64,000 nt of DNA from Ancylostoma caninum. Its lineage: Eukaryota > Nematoda > Chromadorea > Rhabditida > Ancylostomatidae. Positions 1 through 12,200 of this stretch are shown piece after piece (the first letter of the stretch is position 1; every line of letters starts with the position of its first letter). Position numbers and translations under genes: made by a program. The stretch lies in assembly GCA_037903475.1 (NCBI GenBank), contig JBAJFG010000199.1, positions 1-64,000 on the forward strand, read 5' to 3'. The notes under the pieces are model-generated. The model did not search any database and had not been told where the DNA came from. It saw only the letters and a list, made by a program, of their open reading frames with translations.

Positions 1-13
1 TTAAAAATCGCAG

Positions 14-3000
14 TTGGCATGTTTAGCCTCAAATATGACGCAGCACCTTCGTCGAGAACGGCGAGCACTGATGGGACCGGTGGAAGGTGAAATCACGTAC
101 GACCTCATCCAGAAAAAGTACCTCTCATTCGATGACGTGAGCCACTCTCATTTGTCAAACCGCTTACAGCGAACACTGACTCTCAAGATCCGGGCAGAAA
201 GCAGAGTTTGTTTTGGAGAGTAGAGTCAAAGCACTTGACCATCATGGAGTAGTATTCATCTAGGTTTCTTTTGCGTCAAAACAGAATTAAACGATTGTTG
301 GTGTGAAACCCATTGATTTTCCAAAGGTGCCTTTTGAGGCATCCTCAATCCTATGGATAAAAAAATTCCGCAGATCAGGTACAGAGCTTCTGATAAAATT
401 TCCGAGCTCACAAGGATAAAATTCCGCTCAACTGCAGGGCAGCTTATACTAGACGCCTGCATTTGATCCGCGTGCGTCTATATAATGGAGAAAAGGCTCG
501 ATCGCAGCCCTGGCGCAGCTTAGACGCAGATGTGGCGTATAAGTTCTAGGCCTCGCGGCACTTTCATCCAGGGCTAAGATTCATGAACGCGCAACCGAGT
601 AAAACCAGGATAGCAGACCAACCTTCACACCGTGCGTCTCCTAGCACTACATAGTCCATACGATAACCAATCACGCTAACCATCATTGGTTTGCGCGGTT
701 GTCGTTTCGTGAATCCCAGCCCAGGCTACATAGGTTTACCCATATCGCGTTTACAAGTCCACGTTAAATCGTTCTCGAACCGATGCGGGCGTCTGACGCG
801 CAAATGACGCATGCATCTAGTATAAATTTGCCCTCAAAGGCAGTGTGTCACCTTGTCTGTCACCTTGTCTTCTTGGTTGTAAATCAATAGATATCAATAG
901 GTAGATATCAATAGAGTTCAGACCTCCCCGTCATGCTGATTTCAACAATGTGCCAAAGAAATACATAAAAGTGACAAAAACCCTGTTTTCGGATGGCTGA
1001 AAATGCAGTTCACGGTCCTCTTGGGCGGAGCGGTCCGTGACTGTGCTGGCTGCCCACCACGGCTGCAGCGTTGGCCAACACGTCTTGACGTGTACGATCG
1101 ATAAGATCAACGGCTTCATGCGTCCATTCTGCTCGACAAACTGTTCCAAATCCTGTCCCGAAAAACGTTTAAAAGACGGACTTAGAGACAGTTTTGTAAC
1201 AATTTATGTGTACCGCTGGATTCAGCATGTCGAGGAGATTTAGGATCTGCTAGAAGCTCAGACACGAAAGCGAAGTGACACACTGCCTTTAAGATAAGTT
1301 GGACTGATCATAAATATTATTCACAGAGTGACAACAAAGTATTGGCCCAATTGTTTGTTATGTTGTTTTGCTTTCCATGGGAGTTTTCCTAGTTACCCAT
1401 CTGGGTAAGGTAGCTACACTTGAACAACCAGAAAGGGGGACGGTTTAAATGCTCGGAGTAGCCTCATTTCTTGGAGGGGAGAGAAGTCAAACGGGCAAGA
1501 TTTATGTCAAAACCTTGAAATTTTTGATTATGTATGTATGTACATAGGTGGTAGTCTCGTTATCGAAAAGAACATCTTGCGCTCCAACGTCTAAGTAAAT
1601 AGAAACTGTTGCTGTTTGCTTGTGGAGAGGATTTAAAATGTCTACGCTGGTTTCATGAGCACCAGGGTTTTGACCGCAAAGCTTATCCATATTGTAGGAA
1701 AGCCAAAATCTTCCCGGGAGGTTCATAAATGTGGGCAAAAAACCAATTGAAGCACACTTGCAGCACAATACATATGCAACATACATACATATGTTCTCAT
1801 CAAAAATATGTAAATTAACATCATTATCTCCACATTTCATTTCAGCAAATGGCTTTGCTAATGCAGTTGGCGAAGCGATTCCCACAGCTTGTGGAAGTAT
1901 GGCAAGTCGCAACTTCCTATGAGGGACGGAGTATCTACGCCATCAGAGTACGGGTTTTCTTTTCTGTTCTCCGTTATCAATGCAGGGTTGGAGTTCCAGA
2001 GAAAATCATGCTCCCCATGCAGTGACTCTAAAACTTTTTCGCTACTTCGTTGGTTTTTTTTGAACTGATACTTGCGTAGAATTCGTCTGGGTAACTGCGC
2101 GAAACGAGCCTAAACTAACAGCGAGATTCTCTTTCTCGTCTTCCACACGGAAAGAAAGAAAACACTTTTTTCGAGGAACCCACCACGATATAAACTACAT
2201 AATTGATAATTCAAGGATAAATCCGTTTAAGATTGGATATCCATCAACCGTGAAGAAGCCCATTCTCTGGATTGATGCAGGGATACATGCAAGAGAATGG
2301 ATCGCACATTCTACTGCTCTTAACATAATTTGGCAGGTGAGTTGGAACGCTGTTACTTGGTCACAATGGCCGACATCATCTCAGAAGGTCCCATTTCTTT
2401 GCAGTTTGTTCACGATTCTTCATACAAGCGATTGCTCCATGAGATGGACATTATTGTGGTGCCGAATACGAATCCTGATGGGTATGAATACAGTCGCGAG
2501 ACGAATAGGATGTGGAGGAAGACAAGGTAATTACGCTGGAATATTAATGAGTTGTCGTTGACCTAATCTCGAAAGGCGAAAAATGCGCCTTTTTTGTCCT
2601 GAAAATTCAGAGAAAAAATCGTTGGAACGACCGTTAACACTTTCATGTATTGTACACAATAGTCAATTGAAATCCCGGCAACAAGGTGGAGTTTTGCTTC
2701 AACTTGGCTTGGCTATGCATTCTATAGGTCTACAGGTCGCTTTTCCCCTTTTTTTTTTTCTTTCAATCTTGCGATCGAGTTCGGAAAGTTCATTGGTTTT
2801 CATAATAGTTCTTTCAACATTTCGATTCGAATTGTTGAAAGAACTATTATGAAAACCAATGAACTTTCCCTTGTTTTCCTTATCTTCTCTCATGAAGAGC
2901 GCCACCTCACATATCAAAATCAAACGCATTCCCTTAATATCTATTTAAGGAAGTATTCGCGAAAATGTCTGGTGAGAAATTCTGTTTTTAAATAAGAAGG

Positions 3001-6000
3001 AGTGAATCAGAAATAAACACCAAAGAGGAGCTAAAAGAAGTGTTACGCTTGATCAGCTGATTAGACTGGCTCACTCGCGTCCTGGTCCCAGTAACACCCA
3101 CTCTACTACCGCCAGAGAGGGGTGAGGCCTCTTTGTAGTCAACTCCTTCAGTTACAATAAGTTCTCTTGTATAGGTTAACGTCACTGTGTTGGCACTAGG
3201 GTCATCTTTTCTCGTCTCACCACACGGTCTGACAAAGGCATTAATTGCCGAAAGCTAGCTGGAATAAACTGTGAACGGAGCTCCTCAATAAACCAAGAAT
3301 TATTAATTCTGTTTTTCTTTTCTCCTGCGAGTAAAAATACGTGGAGGTGCTTCAAATGTCATCGAATTAGCGGTGGATTTGTGTTTTCAACTGTGGACAA
3401 CCTTTTGGATTCCTTGGTTACAAACGACGTGGCTATTTAGCTGACATATGTTTATCTAACTCACACAGCGTACTGAAGTCACTTTAGAAGGGTGTTTATT
3501 CTGACAAGGGAAGTGCACGAAATTAAGCTGTGAATTCATGATGACACATATATGTTTCGAGAGCCTGTCCAAAATGATGTACAATTATGTACTTGGAACT
3601 TGCTAAATGGTCAAAGAAGCTCAGAAAAAGGGGTGCAGAAGCAACACACACTACAGGATTTGATCCTGTGAGCATGTCCACCAAAAGCGAGAAACTTACC
3701 TTTGCGCCATAAGCACTTGTCAATGCCATCTTGTGCTATTGCACTCGTAGAGCCCTATCATACGCGCCTGATAAAACCGCGCGTAACTCCTTACAGAGAC
3801 AAAACTCAGGACCGGTGAAAACAAATTTGAAACCAGCGTCGCTAGCTACACAAGGCGGTGTACACCACGCCACAAGCCCATAGTATCCATAGTGTCCTCG
3901 CCTTGCTCCAAGTGGTATTTCTGATCTCCTGTAGACCATTTAGCAAATTTCAAGTGTACGTCGTAACATCATTTTAGACAAGCTCTTTACCCATATAGAT
4001 CATGTTATGTATTAGCAGCTTTTCTTCGTGCACTTCCCTTGTTAGATTTCCCGGTTATAGCACGGCAGCCGCTGCAGAAAAAATCAGAAATTTTTTTTCT
4101 TTGATTTTCCCCCTCGCCATCTCCTTTCCATACCGCATTAGCATTTTTTTGTAAACCACCAGGCATGTGACAATGAGATCCGTTAGATAGTTCAGAGAAT
4201 GGTGAAGAATATGGCTGCAATTGTTCAGCAAGGAACAAAAATAACCGTTTCTTCTTCAAGACTTCTTCTCTCGCTACCCCCTTTTTATACCACACTTGTA
4301 TTTCTGTAGACCATCAGTGAGCATGGGATTCGTTAGATGTACTAGTTTGAAGGAAGGCAAAAATTATGGGACGCGAGAGCAGCCCGTTCCCAATTACCTC
4401 CCACCGTAAAGATTTTTAACTTAGAAGTCAAGGAAATTATGGCACGGCCCCAAATGGCTGCGTATCGAGAGTAGTGTATTTCTAAAAAAAAATTGAAAAT
4501 TGTCATATCCATAGCGGGAATTGTGGGTAATAGTGTTGGCTAAGGGGTTAGAATCCTTCGAGTAAGTTCTGCTGTACTTCATTTTAAAAATACGTTAAAC
4601 GTTAATTAAGGTCTCGGTCGTCAGCCAGCCGATTCAGCGAGCAGTGCAGTGGTGTGGACGCGAACAGGAACTACCCATTCCACTTCGGCGAAGAAGGCGT
4701 GAGCCATTGGCCTTGCCAGTAGGTCGTTGCCATATTCTCCACTACTATGGCAAACACAGCCGAATCTAACTGAACATCTGTTTTAGGGAGATCTACTGCG
4801 GCCGAGTGGCACTGAGCGAACCTGAGGTTAGCAGCTGGGCCGAGTCGTTAGCTGATTATGCTGCAATTATTGCTCAGAAAAACTTCAGGTGATGGGCTTA
4901 GCGGCAGCCATACTCGAGAAGAAGGACCAGATCCGTGGATATATAGCACTGCATTCGTTTGGGCAGGATATCCTCTACCCATGGGGACACAAAGTACATG
5001 TCTATCCTCCGGATGTTGAGGATCTGGTACGTTGCATCAGTCTAGCAGCATTCACAAACACTCGTAGACATTTCTTCTTGCACACTTGTGTCAATAGTCA
5101 TGTGGTCAGAGATTGGAGGATCTTTTTCTGGATAGAACCTCTCTGGATATCCCACATAAACGAGCATCTGGCCAACCAGGGACGCGGGGTTTTAATTCTA
5201 GGGCAGAAAAATCGTAAACTAGCATTTAGTTCGGTCAGATTCACCGCTTAGTTCTTATATTTTGGAATGCCAAACATATCTAACAATTATATGCGCCCTT
5301 TACTACGGTCAGTTGAATTCTTTAAGAAAATAAATAAATATGAATAAATGAAATCCTGTAAGGCTTACACCCGAGCGGAGCCAGATATCTCGCTCGTGTG
5401 ATGTTCAGCAGATATGTACACGGTATCTATACTGATAGCCAGGCTCAGAAAAAATCGTTTCTCATTGTTTTTGATTTTTCAAAATTTTCGCTATCACAAC
5501 CTATTTATCACTACGGCATTCAATCTTTTACAGAAGTCAATGGCCAAAGGAATCGCAGCTGCTATACAGTCCGTGTATGGAACTCGGTATCTTGTGTCCA
5601 ACAGTGCCGACGGATTGTGTAAGTTGTTCGTTACGCTGCTACACTTCTCTCAAAATTATAGCTGTCTCGGTCGCTGCTGCCGGGGCGACATTAGATTTGA
5701 TACGTATCGATCGCCAGCCGACGACAGCGGCCACACCTTAGATCGATACGTACCAAAACCATTGTCGTGGCGGCTACACCGGACGAAACTACAGTCCTTG
5801 AGGAGTTTAACCGTGGCTTCTTCAGATCCAGCATCTGGAGCGGCCGACGACTGGGCGAAGAGCATCGGCATCAAGTACTCGTTCACATTCGAGCTATCTC
5901 CAACTCAATTAGAGTTCGTGTAGGTCCCATATTGAAAAAAAAGACATGTGAAACGCTTGCACATTGTCCCACAATTGTAGCCCAGGGTTCGCGTTACCCG

Positions 6001-6170
6001 AAGCCCATATTGCTCGAGTCGGTCGAGAAACTATGGAAGGCGTGGCTTATATGGCGAACCGATTACGAGCTGAAGAGGCGGGACGACTGCTCAACGACAT
6101 CATCTCCTCGAGGCCGATACGGAGGCGGAGTCAAGGCCGAACAGGATTCGCATCTCAGCGGCACAAATGA
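14..6170 (+). CDS. M14 zinc carboxypeptidase, carboxypeptidase-B type (5' partial)
   Basis: Metallocarboxypeptidase that removes C-terminal residues from peptides; probably secreted, but the signal peptide and most of the propeptide lie upstream of the window. Exons inferred from splice sites and phase: 14-136, 1846-1947, 2232-2336, 2405-2526, 4611-4718, 4787-4826, 4889-5026, 5534-5618, 5826-5913, 5981-6170, giving 366 in-frame residues to the stop. All family landmarks are visible (window residue numbers): zinc ligands H94 and E97 in GIHAREW, the substrate-binding Arg/Asn block VDANRNY (R170), third zinc ligand H222 in LHSFGQ, the lid tyrosine in LYPASG (Y275) and the catalytic glutamate in FTFEL (E297). 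The position equivalent to residue 255 of bovine enzymes is Asp (D282, in AADDW), as in carboxypeptidase B, so a preference for C-terminal Lys/Arg is inferred. The 2232 boundary (AAG acceptor) is the least certain. The last ~35 residues are basic and unrecognised. Confidence 0.9.
437..833. mobile_element. MITE, GGGCA-end family, copy 1
   Basis: Non-autonomous foldback element in an intron of the carboxypeptidase gene. It starts GGGCAGCTTATACTAGACGC and ends in the inverted form CATCTAGTATAAATTTGCCC; sub-terminal GCGTC/GACGC motifs recur. Related copies with the same ends lie at 27968-28181 and 46549-46771. No coding capacity is visible. Confidence 0.7.
2783..2869. repeat. Perfect short hairpin (37-bp arms)
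   Basis: Bases 2783-2819 are the exact reverse complement of 2833-2869, separated by a 13-base loop. It lies in the intron between carboxypeptidase exons 4 and 5. No coding or transposase sequence is attached. Confidence 0.9.
4110..4369. repeat. Diverged direct duplication
   Basis: Two roughly 100-bp segments (about 4110-4214 and 4270-4369) share an ordered series of matches: a pyrimidine-rich start, a TACCxCA motif, TTTxTGTA(A/G)ACCA, then GATCCGTTAGAT against GATTCGTTAGAT. They look like an old tandem duplication in the long carboxypeptidase intron. Confidence 0.5.
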
Positions 6171-9100
6171 TCTGCTATTTTCGTCTTGTGAATGTTATTA
6201 CTTCAGAGTATTATTTGATTGTCATTTTGTTATTTTCGAATGATTTCATAATTACTAGATCTTCGAGACTAGCTTTATTTTTTTTTTCACAGTAACAAAC
6301 AGTGAGGTGACAACTTATCACAAGCATATCGATATAGTTACTGCAAAGCATGAGCATGAAAGAAATAACGCGTAAATAAATATAAACTATGATTTCTCAC
6401 AATTAAATGACCTATACTACGGTCGAAACCCCGTTCCAGAGCTTTCAAAAGACAAGCCGATTGCATCCAGGATTATATGGCAACATAGAGAACCAGTCAA
6501 GGAATAACTGAAAGAATATAGACAATTGAAGAGTTAGAAGTGAAACAATTTGTACCATTACTGTTAGTACGTTGTTTAGAAAGTACCTGATACTTACATC
6601 ATGACTTATCACTATTATTATTACTAACATTATTATCATGAAACATTATTATCATAATCAGTTAATTTGTTCCACTACGGTTGGCAAAAAAAAGATGGCA
6701 AAACAATCACGACGGAGAACTAGGCGAGAAGAACCTGACTTCATTTCCAGCTTTTTTTTAAAATTATCTGTTAGTCTTGCAGGATAGTTCTTTTCTATTT
6801 CTTAGAAAAATAGTCCAGCAAATTCCGACTCGACCTCCTTTGACTGCTCGAGGGTTCTGAAAATTCCATGATAAATTACAATACGAAACAATTCCTTGGA
6901 AAAGAAAGTTCAAGAAATTGAATCAGGAATGCTTGGTAGTTGCTGAAGCTTTGGAGGTTCCACAATTTCAGCAGCAAAGAGAAAAACATTACGTTGAGAA
7001 AAACCGATACAGCTGAAGACGACTTGGACCAATTGCTAAGCATTAGGTTGTTACATAAGTTTCCGCTGTTTTTGCATAGGGATTTTTGAACGCTTGTAAT
7101 AAATCATTCCCGATTAGATTTTGCTTATGTCAGCAAACCTTTCTAAAGAGTATGATCTCCTGAACATTCCGGAATGTGAACCACATTTTTTCGTCTTCTT
7201 TTGAGAATGTAATCGGCTTCAAAGTGAACCCTTTAGGAATGCAAATTCGGTACCTACACTTGCACGAAGAATGATTTTAAGGTAACGTTGCACGAGGCTA
7301 ACCAAATTTGGGTGGGATAATCTTGAGGCCATTCTTACTCTCCCTGTTACTTTCACTCGGCATTTTATTGTGGAGCGGTCCCAAGCACTAGAACCAAATT
7401 TGGTAGCCCAAAATTTTGAATATGCGGTTTTTGTCTCTAGACTTGCACCGAATTGAACTGGTTTTTCCTCTACTTTGACTAGGAACATCAACAGTTTGCG
7501 GCCACTAATCGGTAGAATTTTGGGGCGAGTTCCAGAGCCGGTAGTAAAGCACCCTAGATGCAGTCACATCTTCAGGTGCTCTTTGCTGCCAACATGCTCC
7601 CATCTACGGCGTCATCCTAATGGAAAATGAGGTAAGCACAGATGCTAGCACGTCTTGAGCGGAGATGCCGACACAGTGTCGCACTCATATGAAGGTAACG
7701 CGCTTGAGAAGTTGGTTGGTCCCCTACACAGCTTGAGGTGGTCTCACTTACAAAGACCGTGCGTTGGGCCCTACTTTTGGAAACTGTGGAGCACGAACGC
7801 AATCTGAACAGCGCAGTAGGTCGAGTTCAAAGCTTGAGACCATTTCTGCCCTTTTGCTGTCTCTTCTACTGCTAAACCTTTGCTCCCCTTGAGGAAGAAT
7901 GAGAGAAATTGAGGGAAGGACGCCAGCAAGATATAAGAGACGTCCATATGTAGAGTTTGAAACCGACGTAATGTGGTGTTCGGGCTGCATTGGCGCTGCA
8001 CAATTATCAGAGACAACCAAGCAAGGCACCATGTAGCGGTAACATGATTTGAGATGGCCCAAGGTCATGTGAGAAACAAAGCGATACAATAAGCCGGGTC
8101 TAAACGTATGTAATTGGCGCAGGACCGTGATGGAGTGGCCATCCACGGTGTATCCGAGAGCCGAGGTTGAAAGAACAAGCGTGGGCGTTGCCAAGTTACA
8201 AGATTCAAGTTCCGATGGTTGATCCTTTAGAATACCTTCCTTGCAGCAAATATGTGCTGGAGACCACTTTTCCGCGGTCAAAAGGATGGTGATCCCAAGG
8301 AAATGGGGTTTGGTGGGAGATGCCGACTTCCATGACGCTGCGACCATGGCCGAGCTTCTGCGTCGGTAACCTCTTGCCTCTCCATGTTTTCTCTTCATTT
8401 TCTTACTTGCCGCTCAAGTCGTGCCGAAAGCAACCGAGCTGCAGGCTGTCTTGAGTTCACTGCTGTCAACAAACTGACGTCCGACGTGAAGGCACACGAT
8501 TGAGAATAGAAAAATGCCAACATCTTTTTGAAAATATGCCGGCAGCGATTCCACGTCACGACAGCAGGAAATGGGTGCCAACGTCTGGGAGTTTACTACC
8601 GGCGCAGACGTTGTCGCAGTCCGAATAGCGTCTGATTTTGTTGGTCAAACTCTCCCCAAGGGCGAAGAGCTCGCAGAGGAATTCTTAATAACGCATTATG
8701 TAGCGCAAATCTGGCTCTAATCGAGCGCCAGTTATCAGGTCACAAGATTATCTACTTTGCGAGAACCGATCTGCCGAAGTCGGTGACCTCCTGCACTGAC
8801 CGACACACTTCATTGCCTCGTAGTCTACGGATTTTGGGAGCAGCGGAGTCGAGCTTCAGCTGTGAAAACTGCAAAAAGCCAGCGACTGTTGTGGTGCATG
8901 ATTGATACCTATTGTTATTTTATAAAACCTTTTTGTCGAAAATTACACTTAGGTAACAACCTAATAAAATAGACTAGTCTAGGTAACAACTCATCACGAA
9001 CGACAGTTTGTGCCAGCCACCATCCGGCCGTGAGGATTTGAAAAACCACATGTTGCGCGCTAAACCATGGTGTGCTGTCCATTCGAGCATCCTATTCGTT

Positions 9101-9236
9101 TCAGAAGTGTATTTAATCGGAAGTGCGCGACAGGGTGCAAAACAGTTGGATATCCATTCTCTGTGAGAGATTACTTGTGCCTTATTACGAACAAGTGCGA
9201 ATCCTCATGCTCTGAAAAAGGGCAGGATTGCCATTT
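6171..9236. other. Gene-poor spacer between carboxypeptidase and cdt-2 3' ends
   Basis: The two flanking genes converge on this spacer. I see no exon chain in it. A candidate polyadenylation signal for the carboxypeptidase gene, AATAAA, is at about 6375-6380. The only long open frame is on the minus strand at 7748-8398 (216 codons), without a recognisable domain. The 8400-9000 part holds no structure I can name. Confidence 0.6.
7748..8398 (-). other. Unassigned 216-codon open frame
   Basis: Begins MKRKHGEARGYRRRSSAM and ends PNARSL. It is far longer than chance frames in this AT-rich spacer, but no flanking exons, domain or motif is recognisable, and a second minus-strand frame (7617-7802) overlaps its end. 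It may be a decayed mobile-element coding fragment; that is a guess. It should not be treated as an established gene. Confidence 0.25.
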
Positions 9237-12200
9237 TTACCTCGAAGGATCTTCTTTTCGAGATCCAGGGAGCAAATTTTCAAAGTATGTCGGCAGGTGG
9301 GTGTGGGATGTTGTCTTCGTGGAAAAGGCGGCGTGGCCGAACTCTGTGGCTGGTTGGTCGCAACAATCACAGAGCTCGGCAGAGCAGCTCTTCTCATGCA
9401 AAGCTCTTCTCATCTCCCCATACAACGCTGCACGGCGTGAGACGCGGGTTTCTACCTGTCAGTTCTTACCAGCTACCAATCGTAACTATTTACACCCCAA
9501 CCACCACTAATTTACTCTATAGTAGCATGGGCTGTAACTATGGAACTCGAACAAGCAAAATCAAAAGCAATAGGTGCAGTTGTATCATAAAACATACCTT
9601 TAAGTTCAGCCAATGGTCGTGACTTCAGTGGAGTCAACTTCACGGTGAGTTTACGAGGAGAATTTTGTTGAGCTCGGTCCTGTTCCGAGAGCATTTTCGA
9701 GCACACCGAGTCGGCAAATTCGGCGATGCTTGGTAACCTTGAGAAAATTCGGTTTTCATAAGGAGACAGGCGAAAAGGGATGTTCAAATTTCCAAAATAA
9801 GGACACACCGTGGCCTCCCCTGCTTCACTGGCATTCCTTTGTCACTACTGCGAACACAGAAGTCCTCCATACTTCTTTTGGTGCACTGCAAAAAATGTTA
9901 CGTCAATTCAGAAATCCACTGCATTTTGCTCTAAAATATGCTTGTATCTCTATTTCAGTGGTAACCATATTAGATAATGATTACAATTAATAATAACAAA
10001 TGAACAACATCCAGAGTGTCCTCACGCTAGCTGTTTGAGGTGTTTGTGGAGTGGACGCCTTCTGCTTTTCCGCTAATCGCCTGGCCTTAAACTTCGCAAC
10101 GAACCGCTCGTAAACTCTATTCGGCAGATTCTCCGTAGGGTATCTGCCGAGATCATAATAACATGTGATGACATGATTTTGGACTAATGCACAAAAAAAT
10201 GGAAACCTATAATGGAATGCACTCCTTCGCAGCTTCTTTCGCAGTGTGAGAGGTGTTGATAGAATAGAAGAGTCAGGAGTACCTGGTGTCGCATTGGTGA
10301 TGTTCGACAGCGGTAAGACAGGAGAAGCCAGCCTTCGAATACATATATAATGAACGAATAGAGCACATAAGGAATAAGTTGGAAAAACAGATATTCAATA
10401 ACTTCATGAAAAACATTCAGGGAACGTCAATCGCGATTGCACCTCTCCGCGAGCTGAACAGCAGCACCACCCATGCGACGCGGCTGACGCCCGCGAGGCG
10501 TAGATGGTGCTGCGCTCCAGGCTGCGGAGAGGCGAATCGTGATTGACGTTCCCTGTACAGGGGGCATGGGTGGTGCGGCGCGGCAGAAGAGATGATGGCT
10601 ATTTCGTTATGCAAGAACGATTGACCGACACTTGTATCTCTTTCCACTATACGTCTGTGCGGTGAAAATTTTCTAACTTCTCTAAAAACCTAGCCGTATC
10701 CAGTGGGAATTTTGCCACAGTACTGTTTGCATTTTTAAATGGCTCGTAGATCCATGCTTGCATTGCTTTAGAAGGTCGGACTGGGAGAAATAAATTTCAT
10801 TGGTGCTAGTTCCGTGTAAACAAGGGCCATGAAGCCCTCTCGACGAAAGTGATTCATACCGACCTTTCGGAGTCCAATAGATAAGTCTAAAAATTATGCT
10901 AGGAGAGGAGTGAGTTCTCCTTCATGCCCAAAGGTCGCTGTGCTCGATTCGCAATGTGATATCTAGCACTGTGGCTATGGCAGAAACTCCAAACAGAATA
11001 GGAAGGGATACGGTATTTACCACCCAACTTGAATCCAGGATCTCGCCTCATCAGAATACCTCTGCTAAGCTCAATAAAGAAGAAGCCGACATCGGCATCA
11101 CCAGCCGTAATTAACATGTGCGGTTGCTTGCCAGCTGTTGTTGGCAGCCCCTGCAGAGCTCTAGCATGATAACGACTTACCATGGGCGAATATCACTAAA
11201 TGAGAGCATAATTTAGCTTTTTGAGAGAGAATACTTGTTAGTCAGCCTTGAAAGGATTGAAAATAAATAGAGAATGGGATTCCAACTTCGCGAAGAACTA
11301 CAGATGCATATGGGGAGGGATTTCGTCGTATTAGAAAGAAGGAAATTTAGCTACCGGAAACGGATTCTCCTGTGGAAACAAATATTCTCACTTCATAATT
11401 TTCGAACTCGGAGACTTTGTAGGTGTTTTGAGACGTTTGATAGGGCTTGTAAACGGCTCCTTCCGCTTACGAGAGGAAGTGATGTTGTTCAACGGAGAAG
11501 CCATAGCATCTAGCCAATCACGAGCAATCGCCATCCTGAAAACCAATTGGAACTACCTCATTATTACTTTCTAAGGCAAACCGTGGCAAAGTTCTTCACT
11601 CCTCAAAAGATCGAAAAATAACTATTCCTTGAAAGAACCTGTTTACAAGCAACACAGTCTTCTCGGATTCGCTCAATTGGTACGGTGTGGCTTTTTCAAA
11701 GTTCGAGTTGGGCGCTTTTTCTTTAGCGGTCGATTCGATAACATCAGCACTCCAGACACGAAAGTGCTCATCATCCATTGAAGCGATATACCTATGTAGA
11801 AACATTGATGCACAATCTAAACTACGTTTGATATAACCTTATAACAATACAATAGTTTAGAAATACCTTACAGTAACAGATAGTAAATATTTATAACACT
11901 TACACTACTGATCAAATTAAAAGCAACAAAAACTTGATGGTCACACTTGCCCCACTCGTGGGTGTTTTACACCATAACCGAGACAAGCATATGGAAAGGC
12001 AGCTACATAAACTATCTAACTAGACTCTACAAAAGCTCCAGAAACTGAGGAGCCCTTGTTGCGCGTGACTACGCATAACATGGAAGAAAATGTAGAATTC
12101 TTCACAAAAAAAAATTGTCTGCAGTACCAAAAATGTTCTTATTAAAGGCAGCAGGAGCTGAAGTTTTCGACTATGAGCTGGGCTGCGGCTGGTGAAGCAC

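Noticed and set aside
9067..9510. 147-codon Cys-rich plus-strand frame
   Set aside because: It overlaps the last cdt-2 exon in antisense; that exon has in-phase splice junctions and a matching stop, so the plus frame is a shadow.
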